Positions 17,068 to 29,300 are shown, counted from the stretch's first letter. The stretch: DNA of 64,000 nt from an uncultured Christensenella sp. (GCA_910584295.1 CAJTYR010000002.1:124001-188000); one strand, 5' to 3'. Made by a program: numbers and translations. The notes: generated by a model from the letters alone, not told the origin.

Positions 17068-18150
17068 AAAAAAATGCACAACACACAAGAATTGGAAATA
17101 GAAAAAGCAATTGTTTTTTGTCCTATTGAAGATGAAAGAGATAAAGAATATCAGTTTGTTGAGATAAGCAGGCTGTGTTTTTCTGCTGGTCTTGAGGTGG
17201 TGGAAATTTTCTCTCAAAAACTTGATGCTTTCAACAGAAGAACAATCATGGGCAGTGGTAAACTTGAAGAAATTAAAGAGTTTTTAAGAGATAATGAGTG
17301 TGATTGTCTGGTTGTTGATTTTCAATTAACAGGTTCACAACTTCGTAATCTGTCCGATGAACTTGGCGTCAAGGTTTTGGACAGAATTCTTCTAATCATC
17401 GATATTTTTGCTTTGAATGCAAAATCAAGCGAAGGAAAAATCGAAGTTAAACTTGCACAAGATAAATATTTGCTTACAAGGCTTTCTTCAATGAGAGGAA
17501 GTGCTGGGCGTTTCGGCGGAAAAGGTGCAGGTATGCGCGGACCAGGTGAAACAAAACTCGAGCTTGATAGAAGAAAACTGGAAAAAGAAATTTTGTCGCT
17601 TCAAGATTCAATAACAAAAATCAAAAACAGCAGAAAGCAAAATCGTGTTCTTCGCCAGAAAAATGGTATAAAAAGCGTTGTTTTGGGTGGATATACAAAT
17701 GCTGGCAAAAGTTCGATCTTTAATCTTCTCACTAAAGAGTCAATCTATGCGGATGACAAACTTTTTGCGACGTTGGACACGACAAGCAGAAGGCTTTTTT
17801 TGAGAGATGGTGAGTTTTGTCTTTTGACAGATACAGTGGGATTTATCAGCAAACTTCCGCACGAACTTGTGGAAAGTTTTTCTGCGACATTGGAAGAAGT
17901 GGCTTCAGCAGATCTCGTGCTTCATGTGGTGGATGTCTCTGATCCATTTTTCAAAAAAAATATTGAAATCACAAATGAAATCCTTGATGGCATTGGGGCG
18001 ACAGAAAATCGTATTGTGATTTTAAATAAAAGTGATTTACTTGATAAACCTATTCAGATTGAGAAAAATCAGATTTTGTTTTCAACAAAAAACAAGAACG
18101 GTGTTGAAAAATTGAAAAATTTTATTTCTCAGGCGCTGGAGGACAAATGA
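17065..18150 (+). CDS. hflX: GTPase HflX
   Basis: 361 residues. HflX is a ribosome-associated GTPase that splits stalled or hibernating ribosomes under stress. The N-terminal HflX domain contains the ATP/glycine-rich block (SAGRFGGKGAGMRGPGETKLE, shown in part). The G domain shows G1 GGYTNAGKSS (near residue 210), G3 DTVGF and G4 NKSD. The usual G2 sequence LDPTTR is LDTTSR here. The C-terminal extension found in some HflX proteins is short. The stop overlaps the next gene by 4 bp. Confidence 0.95.
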   Translation: MKKMHNTQELEIEKAIVFCPIEDERDKEYQFVEISRLCFSAGLEVVEIFSQKLDAFNRRTIMGSGKLEEIKEFLRDNECDCLVVDFQLTGSQLRNLSDELGVKVLDRILLIIDIFALNAKSSEGKIEVKLAQDKYLLTRLSSMRGSAGRFGGKGAGMRGPGETKLELDRRKLEKEILSLQDSITKIKNSRKQNRVLRQKNGIKSVVLGGYTNAGKSSIFNLLTKESIYADDKLFATLDTTSRRLFLRDGEFCLLTDTVGFISKLPHELVESFSATLEEVASADLVLHVVDVSDPFFKKNIEITNEILDGIGATENRIVILNKSDLLDKPIQIEKNQILFSTKNKNGVEKLKNFISQALEDK

Positions 18151-19367
18151 TGAACAGGCGTAGCAATTGGCTTTATGTTTTTTCGGAAGGAATAAGCAGT
18201 GATTTGCTGTTTTGGATTGTCATTTCAAGTTTGTTTTTGACCACAGTCAAGGGGATGTCTTCATTTCAAGTGATTTTGATTTCTCTTGTTGGTGCGGGAT
18301 TCAGTTTGGTTCTCTTTCCGCTTATCAACCTCTTCATAAGAAAGGCTGGAAACTATTGGTCTTGCGTGCTTGGAGCAAGTTTGCTTTTGCTTGCTGTTGT
18401 TCTTTACACGTTTTGCAAGACGATTTATGGATTTTGTGTGGCAGCAGTGCTTTATGAAATTTCTTTCATCTTTATGTCAATTCGAAGTGTTATGCTTAAA
18501 AACAATCTAAAAGAGCAGGGAAAGAGTGAAGAGTTTGTTAAGTGGAGATCATATTCAAAACTTGTGTATGCTGTTGTGACTTGCGTCATTTCTGTCGTCA
18601 CTGGTTATTTGTTTAATTTTTATACATATCTGCCACAAATCTTGTCAATCGCTTGTGCAGTCATTGGACTTATTTTGGCAATTTTATATCGAGATTCAAG
18701 AGAAGTTGTTGCTGAAAAACAGACGAAGTTTGATTTTTCGCTCTTTAAAAATGGTGCTTTACAATTCTTTATTATTTTGATGGGGGTTGCATTTGGAGTT
18801 TTGTCTTTCAGTCAGACAAAGACAAATCTTCTTATGCAACTTATCATGACAGACGCAGGTGTCAGTGTTGCAAAAATAAGCATTGTGATAAGTTGGGTTG
18901 TTGTTGTGTCAAGAATTGTCAGAATTGCATCAATCATTGTTTTCAATGCAATTTATGCAAGAAAGAAAAATTCCAAAGTTTATATGACGACATTTGTGAT
19001 TATGACAATGTCGGCTGTTCTGCTTTTCTTGATAGGTGCAAATGTGAAGATGAATGTGGTGGTTGCAATCATCTTGGTTGGATTGGCACTTTTGATTGCA
19101 TGTGCAACCAGAGATCCTTTTTCAATCATAAAAGAAAAAGTTGCACTCTCTTTGACTGAAGATGAGCAGCAACCATCAATGTTTTCTTTGATGAAAATTT
19201 ACAACATGGTCGGCAAACTTTTGATTACACTTCTTGCAATGCTCATGACGATGTATGTGTCTCTTAATTATGTTTATTATGCTATTCTTCCAATTTGCGT
19301 TGTTATTGTTGCACTCAATTTTGTCTTTTGGCGTATGGTCGAAAAGAGAAATAAAAAAACACCATAG
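18147..19367 (+). CDS. MFS-like membrane transporter
   Basis: 406 residues with about 12 hydrophobic helices and a central cytoplasmic loop near residues 185-200, the layout of a major facilitator permease. The substrate is not predictable. The ATGA overlap with hflX implies translational coupling. The loops are short and basic on the cytoplasmic side (KNNLKEQGKSEEFVKWRSYSK between helices 4 and 5, shown in part). The Lys-rich C-terminus ends next to a bidirectional terminator. Confidence 0.8.
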   Translation: MMNRRSNWLYVFSEGISSDLLFWIVISSLFLTTVKGMSSFQVILISLVGAGFSLVLFPLINLFIRKAGNYWSCVLGASLLLLAVVLYTFCKTIYGFCVAAVLYEISFIFMSIRSVMLKNNLKEQGKSEEFVKWRSYSKLVYAVVTCVISVVTGYLFNFYTYLPQILSIACAVIGLILAILYRDSREVVAEKQTKFDFSLFKNGALQFFIILMGVAFGVLSFSQTKTNLLMQLIMTDAGVSVAKISIVISWVVVVSRIVRIASIIVFNAIYARKKNSKVYMTTFVIMTMSAVLLFLIGANVKMNVVVAIILVGLALLIACATRDPFSIIKEKVALSLTEDEQQPSMFSLMKIYNMVGKLLITLLAMLMTMYVSLNYVYYAILPICVVIVALNFVFWRMVEKRNKKTP

Positions 19368-19386
19368 TTGATGGTGTTTTTATTTT
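19356..19386. terminator. bidirectional terminator
   Basis: AAACACCAT-agttg-ATGGTGTTT with A-rich and T-rich flanks, between two convergent genes. Confidence 0.85.
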
Positions 19387-19589
19387 TGACATTCGTTGAG
19401 TTTTTTCAAAAGGAAGTCAACATCCACTCCATGCACCATGCCGGCTTCTTCAACTGTTTCCATTTGGCTGACAGGACAAGAGATGCAATGCATTCCAAAA
19501 CCCATAAACACTTCAGCAAGTTCTGGACAGGTTGTCAACACTTCTCCGATTGTCATTTCTTTAGTGATTTCTTTCTTCTTTTTTGCCAT
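19380..19589 (-). CDS. DUF1858 redox-disulfide protein
   Basis: 69 residues preceded by AGGAGAAAAGCA and ATG. DUF1858 proteins (hybrid-cluster-associated redox disulfide domain) carry two cysteines near the middle: here HCISC (C36 and C39) follows VFMGFGM, a family hallmark. The first 8 residues are Lys-rich. A thiol redox or electron-relay role is inferred from the family. No hybrid-cluster protein gene is in the window. Confidence 0.88.
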   Translation of the reverse strand: MAKKKKEITKEMTIGEVLTTCPELAEVFMGFGMHCISCPVSQMETVEEAGMVHGVDVDFLLKKLNECQK

Positions 19590-19607
19590 TGCTTTTCTCC
19601 TGACAAA

Positions 19608-19637
19608 ATAATATCACAAAGACTAAAATTATGTCAA
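19608..19637 (-). promoter_or_regulatory. strong promoter of the DUF1858 gene
   Basis: On the minus strand: TTGACA (19637-19632), 18 bp, TATTAT (19613-19608) with TGA before it. Confidence 0.8.
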
Positions 19638-19753
19638 ATCCACAAGCGAAAATGAAAAAAATCACTTTATCGAATTTTCTCATATTTGGTCTAATTTTTG
19701 TTTTTGTAGTTATTTTGATTTTGTTTTGCATAGACAAATCATAGAGGTGACTG

Positions 19754-20416
19754 ATGGATTATTTGGCAAAAAAAGTTGTTGAACTTGAGAGTGGAAAACA
19801 AATTGGTTTTGTGCTTGATTATGCAATTGACTTTCAGAAATTTTGCTTGAAAGGTTTTTATGTTGTGGATGAAGAGACACAAGGAGAATATCTTTTGAAA
19901 CTTGAGGATATCCAAAGTGTGGGGGATGTTGTTCTGATTTTGGATGTGACAAAGATGGAGTTTGTTCCGGCAAGAGAAAAAAATCTGATTGGAAAAGAAG
20001 TCTTGACGGAGCAAGGTTTTTCATTGGGTTTTGTTGATATGCTTATTTTTGACAAAAGTAAGCTTAAATCTGTTTGTACTCAAATTTGTGAAATTCCAAT
20101 CAAGATTATTGATTTTGTTGGAGAGGATTGTTTGTTTTTGAAAGGAAGAAGAAAAACAAGAAAAATAAAAAATGTTTTTTCTCCTATTCTTGAAGAGCCA
20201 AAAGTTGTAGCAATGTTGAATGTTAATGAAAAGATTACCCCAGAAAAAGTCAACCTTTCTTTCAGTTATTTTGCAGGAAAACTTGCAACGTGTGATGTTT
20301 TTGGTTATAACAATGAAAGAATTGTTTTAAAAAATGAAAAAATTACAAAAATTATTTTTGAAAATGCAAAAAAACATAATAAATTAAATGAATTGTTTTT
20401 TGCGCTTAAAAAATAA
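19754..20416 (+). CDS. PRC-barrel domain protein
   Basis: 220 residues after AGAGGTGACTG. Two PRC-barrel-like halves are visible: residues of about 5-75 (VVELESGKQIGFVLDYAID) and 78-140 (LIGKEVLTEQGFSLGFVDML). The rest is a basic extension ending in KNEKITKIIFENAKK. PRC barrels bind partner proteins or RNA (as in RimM) or occur in sporulation proteins such as YlmC; the partner is unknown. No membrane segment. An extremely AT-rich gap (20417-20526) follows. Confidence 0.75.
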   Translation: MDYLAKKVVELESGKQIGFVLDYAIDFQKFCLKGFYVVDEETQGEYLLKLEDIQSVGDVVLILDVTKMEFVPAREKNLIGKEVLTEQGFSLGFVDMLIFDKSKLKSVCTQICEIPIKIIDFVGEDCLFLKGRRKTRKIKNVFSPILEEPKVVAMLNVNEKITPEKVNLSFSYFAGKLATCDVFGYNNERIVLKNEKITKIIFENAKKHNKLNELFFALKK

Positions 20417-20526
20417 AAATAAAAAATAATTAAAAAAATAATTTTAATCATTTTATTTAGGTATTTCTAGGATTTTTTAAGAAAATAATATTTATATTAT
20501 TTATTATTTTTTTCTTCTCAATTTAT

Positions 20527-20556
20527 TTGTATTTTTGAGCATAATTGTAGTATCAT
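20527..20556 (+). promoter_or_regulatory. candidate promoter of the PrgI-VirB4 operon
   Basis: TTGTAT (20527-20532), 18 bp, TATCAT (20551-20556). The preceding 100 bp are almost only A and T and could act as an UP element. The AGAGAGGG site lies just before the ATG at 20575. Confidence 0.45.
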
Positions 20557-20574
20557 AACAAAGAGAGGGATATT

Positions 20575-23268
20575 ATGGTTAGAGTCATTCCTAGAAAAAC
20601 GAAAGTTAAATCTGAATTTATTAGAGGTGTCACTGGTCTCGACCTTTTGTTGGGGCTTATTTTTATTGCTGTTGCAATCGTTTTGTTTTTGGCAAATTTT
20701 GATTTTCATATTTGGATTGCAGTTGCATGGCTTATTGTTACAATCTCAATGTTCTTGAAACTTGCTGATGAAGAAAGATTTTATGTCACCATAGTTTTCT
20801 TACTTCGGTATTCAGTTCAGAAAAAGAAATTTACTAAGGATTCTGACAAGAAAAAATCAAACATACATGAGATGATTGCTTATGAAGGCATCTATCAAGA
20901 CAAATACATAAACTTTGGGCTTTATAGTGCCGCTGTTCTTGAAATCCAACCAATGTTTTTTACTCTTTTGACAGAATACTATCAAGACAATGTTATTGAA
21001 TCATTTGCAAATGCTCTTCGCCGTCTTACTCCAGACCAAACTTGTGAAATTGTCAAAATCAGCAAACCAATGGTTTTGGACAGATATATTTACAACGAGA
21101 ATCATAAATATGATGTGCTTTATGATATGCAATATGACGGACAGGTTTCTCAAAAAGAGATCGATTCTCGTGCTCCAATTTTTGAAGAAAGAGTTTCTCT
21201 CTATGAAATGATGAATCGTCAAGCAAAGGTTTTTAAAGATCATTTCTATGTTGTGGTTTATGACAAAGATAAGGAAGTGCTTGACAACACAGTGAGTGGT
21301 ATGATCAACGCAATGGCTGCATCGCTCAACCCAATCACTGCAAAGAGAGTTGAAGGAAATGATCTTCTTGTTTTCCTCAAAGCAAATCTTGGAAAAGATT
21401 TTGATGAGAGAGAATTGGAGGTTACTCCTATCACAGAACAACTCAATTGGGCAACACCAAACAAAATTAAATTTAACATCGCAAGATATTTCATTGATGA
21501 CCAGTGTTATCGTTGCTTTGCGCTTTCAGACTATCCTATTCAAGTTGGAAATGCATGGGGTGCAGGGGTCTTCTTGATGGACAGAACAAGAACGGTTATG
21601 AAATTTTCTCCAATTGGAAGACTTGAGTCTGAGAAGCAAATTGACCGCGCCATCATGGAAATGGAAACAAAGCTTTCAAAAGCAGGAAGAAGTTCTGCTC
21701 AGATTGAAATGCAGACCCACCTTGAAACTTTGAGGGGTTTGCTTCAAAGTTTGAAGACAAACAACCAAACAATGTTTAATGTCAACACCTATATCATTGC
21801 GGAAGATTCTGCAAAGAAAGATGTCAGGGCTATGCTTAAACAGCAAGGCTATCGATATTCCGAATTGTTTGCAAAACAAATTGATGGATTCATCTCTTCA
21901 AATGTTTCAAGGAGAGACAGCATGAAGGGGACACTTCGTGGAATTCCAACATCGACTTTGGCCGCAACTTTCCCATTTATCTCAAACGCATTGCAAGACC
22001 CAAATGGATTTTACATTGGAGACAATGAATACCCAGTGTTTGTTGATTTCTTTAAGAGAGACAGAGAAAGGGTTAACTCAAACATGATGGTTATCGGAAA
22101 ATCTGGTTCTGGAAAGAGTTACGCAACAAAGACTCTTTTGACAAACCTTGCAGCCGACAATTGTAAGATCTTCATTCTTGACCCAGAAAATGAATACAAA
22201 GATTTGACAGCCAGCCTTGGCGGAAAGTTTATTGACGTTGGTTCTTCAACTTATGGTATTTTGAATCCATTCCACGTTATTTCTTCTTTGGAGGCTTCTG
22301 AAGACGAAGAGGAAGATGAAGAAGAACAACTTGACGAATATGGCAGACCTATTCAAAAAAAGAAAAAGATGGAAAAGAAGGATGACTCGTTCTCACAGCA
22401 CTTGCAGTTCTTGGAACAATTCTTCAGAGTTATTTTGGAAGGTATCAATTCAGACGCGTTTGAGGTTTTGAACTCCCTCATCATCGATGTTTACAGGGAA
22501 AAGGGGATTGATGAATATTCAAACCTTGCAAGACTTGGAGCAGAAGATTATCCTATTTTTGATGATTTGTATGCTTTGATTTTGAGAAGAATTAAAGAGG
22601 CAAAAGATGAATTCTCTTTGAGAAACCTTATGACAGTTGAAACTTACATAAAGAAATTTGCGACTGGTGGAAGAAACAGTGCTCTCTGGAATGGACCTAC
22701 ATCAATTGAAACAAACGAAAACTTTGTTACTTTCAACTTCCAAGCTTTGGTTGCTGGAAACAACCCACAAATCACCAATGCACAGATGCTTTTGGTGTTT
22801 AGATATCTTAACAACGAAATTATTAACAACAAAGACTTCAACAAGAAGTATAGAAAAAACAGAAAAGTCATTATTGCGGTCGATGAAGCGCATATCTTCA
22901 TCAATCCAAAATATCCAATCGCTTTGGACTTTATGGCGCAGATGGCAAAGCGTATCAGAAAATACGGTGGAATGCAGATTGTCATCACGCAGAACATTGC
23001 CGACTTTGTCGGAACTGAAGAAATCAGAAGACAATCTACTGCCGTTATTAATGCCTGCCAATATTCACTTATCTTTGCGTTGGCTCCAGCAGATATTTCC
23101 GACCTTGTTCAACTTTATGAAAAATCTGGTGGTATCAACGAGGAAGAACAAAACACAATTGTTACTGCCGGTGTTGGACAAGCTTTCCTTATCACAGGGG
23201 CTTCATCAAGAACTACTGTTCAAATTGTTGCATCAGATTATGTGAGACAATTGTTTGAAGGAAGATAG
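20575..23268 (+). CDS. PrgI-VirB4-type conjugation/secretion ATPase
   Basis: 897 residues. Two membrane helices at about 22-65 form a PrgI-like N-terminus fused to a VirB4/TraE ATPase. The ATPase core has Walker A GKSGSGKS (508-515), Walker B VIIAVDEAH (765-773) and a downstream TQN motif, all intact. An acidic-then-basic insert of about 30 residues (near 575-605) interrupts the region after Walker A. VirB4 energises type IV secretion and conjugation. No relaxase, coupling protein, VirB6 or pilin gene is nearby, so this is either an orphan or one part of a dispersed system. The giant lipoprotein starts 32 bp downstream, suggesting an operon. Surrounding genes are housekeeping, with no integrase or attachment site. 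Confidence 0.88.
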   Translation: MVRVIPRKTKVKSEFIRGVTGLDLLLGLIFIAVAIVLFLANFDFHIWIAVAWLIVTISMFLKLADEERFYVTIVFLLRYSVQKKKFTKDSDKKKSNIHEMIAYEGIYQDKYINFGLYSAAVLEIQPMFFTLLTEYYQDNVIESFANALRRLTPDQTCEIVKISKPMVLDRYIYNENHKYDVLYDMQYDGQVSQKEIDSRAPIFEERVSLYEMMNRQAKVFKDHFYVVVYDKDKEVLDNTVSGMINAMAASLNPITAKRVEGNDLLVFLKANLGKDFDERELEVTPITEQLNWATPNKIKFNIARYFIDDQCYRCFALSDYPIQVGNAWGAGVFLMDRTRTVMKFSPIGRLESEKQIDRAIMEMETKLSKAGRSSAQIEMQTHLETLRGLLQSLKTNNQTMFNVNTYIIAEDSAKKDVRAMLKQQGYRYSELFAKQIDGFISSNVSRRDSMKGTLRGIPTSTLAATFPFISNALQDPNGFYIGDNEYPVFVDFFKRDRERVNSNMMVIGKSGSGKSYATKTLLTNLAADNCKIFILDPENEYKDLTASLGGKFIDVGSSTYGILNPFHVISSLEASEDEEEDEEEQLDEYGRPIQKKKKMEKKDDSFSQHLQFLEQFFRVILEGINSDAFEVLNSLIIDVYREKGIDEYSNLARLGAEDYPIFDDLYALILRRIKEAKDEFSLRNLMTVETYIKKFATGGRNSALWNGPTSIETNENFVTFNFQALVAGNNPQITNAQMLLVFRYLNNEIINNKDFNKKYRKNRKVIIAVDEAHIFINPKYPIALDFMAQMAKRIRKYGGMQIVITQNIADFVGTEEIRRQSTAVINACQYSLIFALAPADISDLVQLYEKSGGINEEEQNTIVTAGVGQAFLITGASSRTTVQIVASDYVRQLFEGR

Positions 23269-23300
23269 TTTACAAATTTTAATTTTATGAAAAGGATGCT

Positions 23301-26300
23301 ATGACAAAAATTTTTAGAAATGTTTTGATCAGTATATGTGGTGCATTTGCATTTTTGTTTGCAGGTATCTTTTTCTCTGGCTGTAAAGTGGATTACAGCA
23401 AAATTTCATTGGTATCAAATGTTTCTTCAGTTGAACTTGAAGTTGGGGAGACTGCTGATGTTGTGTTTACTATAAAAAATTATAAGAAGGGCTTCAGCAA
23501 CAAAATTTCAGTGGGTTCGAGAAGTGACGAAACAGAATCTATTTTCGAAGTGCCTTCTTCTTCAATTAAATATTTGAAGAATGATCAAGTCAGAGTCACA
23601 ATTAAAGCGATTGCAGGCGGACATGGACAACTGCACGTTAAGACGCTTGAGGGCAAAAAAGAGTGCTTTGTTGATGTCAGCGTCACACAATACTCAACTT
23701 CAATGTCCTCAAGAGATGGGCTTTCTTATGTTTCAAATGACACCAATTTTACACCATCACCAAGCATGTTTGACTTTGATTTACATACTACTTACACAAA
23801 ACTTTCACATTTCTATTTTTCTTCGAGAGTTGATTTTGATGAAAAAGCCTTCAAAATTGACAGTATTGATGAAGAAAATGGCACATTGAGGGGTTTTGAT
23901 GGTTCTGGTGGAGAACTTGTTGGAGATATAATTCGCTATGATGTTGCTAAACTTGAAAAAGAGGGAGAGATTAACAAACTTAAACTCTTTTCAAATGGAC
24001 AGCTTGTTCATGAATTTGAAGCATTGCCAAACAATTTTAAAACTATTTCAATTTATGACTACTCAGTCGACAATCCGAATTATGAAGAAATCCTCTTTGC
24101 TTTTTCAGATGTCTATGTCTTGCCAAGTTTGAATGTTAAAGTGTCAGGTGGATACTTGAATGAAAAAACTGGAGAGGTTGACTTCAAACCGATTGATGAA
24201 GATAGAATTGTCATTGTTCCAAACAGCACCGCTGATTTCGATATGAGACATTACATTCTTAAAATGGAGATGATTAGTGCTGTTGTTGACAGCAAAATCA
24301 CATTCAAGAAAGAAACTTCAAACAACTTTGTTGACGTTGACTTGTATGATGAATTTATGGATGTGGAAGAAAATTCAGGTGATGTTGTTCACTATTGGAA
24401 GATAAGCCAAAATTCACAAATTCAAAACTCAACAGATTTGACATTCAGCGTTTTCTATGACTTGGCAAAAGAGGTTACAGATGAAAATGTTAATACAACT
24501 TTAAGTTATCAAATCGACATTGAAATTGCTCCAACTGCAGTTATGGTTAATGGCACATCTGAGCCGCAAACTTTCTATTTGTATAACGAATATGAAAATG
24601 ATCGTTTTGGTTGGCAAGAAGTGCTTGTTGATGTTGTGTCTGGCTTTAATTCTTCTCCAAATTTTGATGGTGTGTATTTCACATTTGATCAAGCGAATAT
24701 TGATGTTAAGTATGGTGACAATGACATTGTTGTCAGTGGGAATTCAAGACTTTACAAAGATTTGAGTAAATCTTTCTATATCAGAGGAAAGGGGGATCTT
24801 GGAAACCAAGACGCTCTCAATGCAACAGTTGTTGTTCACTTGGTGAGTGATATTTTGCCAAATGAACTCACGCTTAATCTCAATTGTGTGATTATTAAAG
24901 GTGCTACAGCAATTCTTCGCTCTGAAGATTATCCTTTGTCAGAGAGATCTCGATTTGTTTTGGATGCTGATGCTGGACCAAAACAATTTAATGTTCAACT
25001 CTATGCAGATCAAATGTTTCAAGATGTTACATACAGATGTCAATCAACAAAAAGCGTTGTTTTGATTGAGGTTGACAAAAATCATCCTTATATTGAGTCG
25101 GCAGGAAGATTTTTCTTAAATCTTACCATAACTCCAGTTGATGTTGGAGATTCTGTCTATACTCTTTATCTTGACAATGGAACAAGCACTTCAATAAGTT
25201 TCTCTGTAGTGAAGACTTTGCAACCTGAAACCACAAGAGTTTTTCTTTTGGATGCAGGAAATGATGCAGTGTCACATTTCGAATATTCAAGAAAAGACGA
25301 TGCTGAATTTGACAATGTCCTTTCTCTTGAAATTTTAAACAACTCAAACAAAGAAAATATCACTTTTGGAAGTGTTGCTTACATAGGTTTTTCTGCAAAT
25401 GTCAAAGCTGGAGGAATCAGCAATTCTTCAAGTGAAGGACAGATTGTTTCTGTTTCTCAAAGCCATGGCGACTATAGACTTACAACTCTTGCAAATGGAA
25501 ATGATTTGATCACTTTCACACTTAAGGGTGAAGTTGTTGAAGATTTTGCAACAGTTTCAAGAGAACTTGAAATTTTTGTCTATGTCTCTTCATACTCAAG
25601 AGTGGATGAATTCTATTTGCTTAATGGCTCGGCAAGAGCAATGGAAAATGTTGTTTATTATGGAAGCAACACAAATTTGAATGACAAAACAGTCGTTTTG
25701 AGCACGGTTGTAAACAGCCAAAATTCAAGCAATTTCAATCAATATTTCTTTAATGAAAATTTCGCTGAAATTTTTGATTCTGAAAATTTGATTGATGGGG
25801 AAGAAGGCTTCACATACAATTTGACTGGAGATGAATATTATACTTCTCTCCAAAAAGAGAAATTTGACAAAAAATTTGTATATTTCTATGCGTTGAGACC
25901 AAACGATATGGCTGTTGCTGGTGGGGTCGCAACAAAAATTGAAATAACAAAATATTGGATTGACAATGGCAAAAATGAAGAATTGACAAAGACAATCGAG
26001 GTTGTTTCTTCAAATGGTTTGATGTTTTTTGCAAATGACTTCAGTTATGAAAAGAAAGATGGGGACACCACCATTGCAACCTATGAAGTTAAATTCTCAA
26101 ACATATATAATGTTGGATATTATGGTACTTTTGACATTGAAACACTGACCTATGTCAATTCTTATGATACTTCTTCAATCAGTTTTGTTTTAGAGGCAAA
26201 TATAAGTCAAAGAGGTCTTACAAGAAGCTTTAACGCAAGAATAACCTCACAACAATTCATTTCTGTTGACAACATTTCCCTTGCTTCAAGTTTGTCCGAA

Positions 26301-29300
26301 CTTAATCTTTCAAGCAAAAAATTGACCCATACTTTTGGTGCTTATATTTATCCATCAAATGCAACAAACAAAAGAGTTATTGCGCAATTCATTCCTTCTT
26401 CTGACTATAACACGGACAACAACCTCAATGTGTCATTGGTGGATTGTGTGGTGCAAGAAGGTGAAAGTGGAGTTTACACAATCACAGTGTCTTGCGAAAA
26501 TTTCTACAAATATTGCAATGATCGTAATATAAAGATTGAGGAACTTACCGATGATCTTTCTGGCAGACTTTACATTTTCCCTGCTGAATGGGGAAGTTCT
26601 TACACCACGCTTGGTGGGAAAGAAGCAATTGTGATTGATGTTCAATATTGCAATGGTTCGGAGAAGAATCCTTATGTGATTGAGACTGCTGAAGATGTCC
26701 TCGAAATAAATTCAAATGAGATGATGCTTAAGAGTCACTATAAACTTGCAACAATCATTGACATGTCATCAGTCAGCCATGCGTTGCCTATTGGTGTTTT
26801 GAATGGAGAAAATGGGTTTAGACTTGTTGGTTTTTCTGGTTCTATTATTGGAACAACATCTCAAGCAGGAATAACGAATATTGCTGTTTCAAACAATAAT
26901 TTCTATGCTGAAGTTGATGGAACAATTTATGCTGGACTTTTTGCACAGGTTGGCGGAGAGTCTGTTGATGATGCTGGGCAAAGAGCGAAAATTGAAAATG
27001 TTTCTTTCTCTGGAAAGGTTGATTTGCAGGCAGACAAAACTGCTTATGTTTCTGTTTTGACGGCAAGAAACAAAGGCAAACTTGAAAATGTTGGAGTGAC
27101 AATTTATGAGTCAACCATCACAGCACAAGATGCTGTTATGTTTGGTGGTGTGACTGGAGAAAACTTTGGTTATATTGTTCAAAATTTCACAGCATATGAT
27201 GGCTCAAATTATAATGACACAAAACCAAGCATTTACAATGGTTTGGTGAGCAAAAACCTTGTTTACTTTGACGAGTTTGTCAACATTGTGACAGAAAGCA
27301 AAAATGTTTATGCTGGTGGAATTGCAGGTGTTTCTTATGGAACAATCGAAAGAATTACCTCTGAAAAAGAAACTTATAAACTCTATGGATATTCAGCATA
27401 TTCAGCAATGACAAGAATTAATGTTGCAGGAAATGTAAGTGCGACAACTGAAGTGTATGTTGGTGGCGCAGTCGGAAAAGTTTCAAATGAAAAAACCTCT
27501 TCCAAGATTTTTGGAAGCACATCTGTGATTGACAACAAGGTTGGGGGGCTTCTTGTTGGGGGACAAATCTCAACAGATGAAATTGTTGGTGATGTGAGAG
27601 ATGCTATCGGCGGAATTGTTGGCTTTGCAAAAACTGACAATGTGAGAGTTGTTTCAATTGTTGAAAATGTTTCAAGAATTTTCGTCAGAGGAACATATTA
27701 TGTTGGCGGAATCGCAGGATTTGACTCTTATTTGCAAAATGCAAATCGCGTGAATTTCGGAGCAAACAACAAATTGGAAGCTGTTGATGGGGGTGCAATT
27801 GCCTATGAAGCATCAATGCTTATCAAGGCTTCAGAAGTTAACAACTATTCTGAAAAGTTGACAAATGGTCAACCAAATCCAAATCCTAAAGAAGTTTTCT
27901 ATGCGATTGGAAATGCAATGACTGTAAACAGAGATTATACCACCACTGGTGGCAAATTCTCTGCAATAAGTTATGTGAAGAGATCAAAACTTGAAGGTGT
28001 CGTCTCTTCAACAAATAGCTCAACAAATGACTATTATGGCGATTATATAGTTCTCAAAAATGACGGAACAGCGTTCTCATATGAGTTTGAAAAGAGAGAT
28101 GTTTCTCTTGGAACAGCAGAAAGTGAATATCAAATGAAGCTTGACTCAAAGACTGAAGGCGGACAGAGTGTTAATGTTTATTTGATGTATTATTTTGCGG
28201 CAACAGGAAGGCTTAATGGGGAGAGTGAAACTCTGATTAAGGACGAAATTTCAAGACTGAACTACATCACTCCAAATTCAAAATTCTATCCTTTCAGTTT
28301 GACAAGTCAAGATGTTTCAATTTCATCTGGCTCGACTGAAATCAGTGTGGATGTCAATGGCAACTTAACAGTCAAGAATGTTGGATTGGCATACATCACC
28401 TTAAACAGCATTTTAAATGTCAAAGAACAGCAAAAAATTTACCTCTATATTGTGAATTATTTTGATAAAGACTTTGATTTCTCGATCTTCCATACAAGAC
28501 CATCAAGTTCAGGTGTGAATGTTGTTAATGGGAGTTCGGTAAATATTTACGGAAACACAAACACAAGCGTTTATCTTGTTCCTTCTTATGAACTTAAGAA
28601 AATTGTTGGTGAGGATGGAGTTGTAACATCCCCAGTGACGGCAGATGGAGAAAGTTTCTCTATCTCAAAAAATGGTGTTTTGAATTTCAGAAATGTAAGT
28701 TATGTTTTGGCAAAAAACACTCAACTTTTTGCAGAAGCAGAGGCTGAAAATGAAAGCAATTATTCTGTTGTTCAAGTGAACAAGCAAACGATCATCTTTG
28801 CAAAGAGTGATAAGGCTGATGAATATGAGGGAGAATTTGTTGGGGATTATTATTTGCTTAAACCAACGCTTAAGATTGCCTTCTCAATCGGAGATGTGGA
28901 GTATGTCTATTCTTATGTTTTGAGTGACAAGGCCTCAATCAGTGTTGAGGTAAGATATAAGGATGCTGCCGAAAGCATCAATCCAAGTGCATCAACAATT
29001 TCAATTAAGACAAATGAACCTTATTCTGACAGCATTTCTGTGAAATCAACAAATGCTGATGAAGTGCTTTTCTATGAAATTTTCCAAGTTATTGATGGTG
29101 AGCAAGAGCTTATTCAAAGCAGGATGCCAAATTCTATGAATGAATTTATTAACATAGATGGCTCTGTTAATTTGGAAAAGTGGCAAACATATATCAACAC
29201 AATAAACAATGAAAACGATTTGTTTGGCTTCAATTTCATAAAAAATCAAAATGTGTTTGAATATTCTTGCAGGGTGAACGACATGAGTAAGAGATTCTTA

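Noticed and set aside
20417..20574. AT-rich stretch as origin of replication or att site
   Set aside because: No DnaA boxes, iterons or integrase nearby; it fits an AT-rich promoter region.
20575..23268. An integrated conjugative element around VirB4
   Set aside because: No relaxase, coupling protein, integrase, direct-repeat ends or change in base composition is seen.
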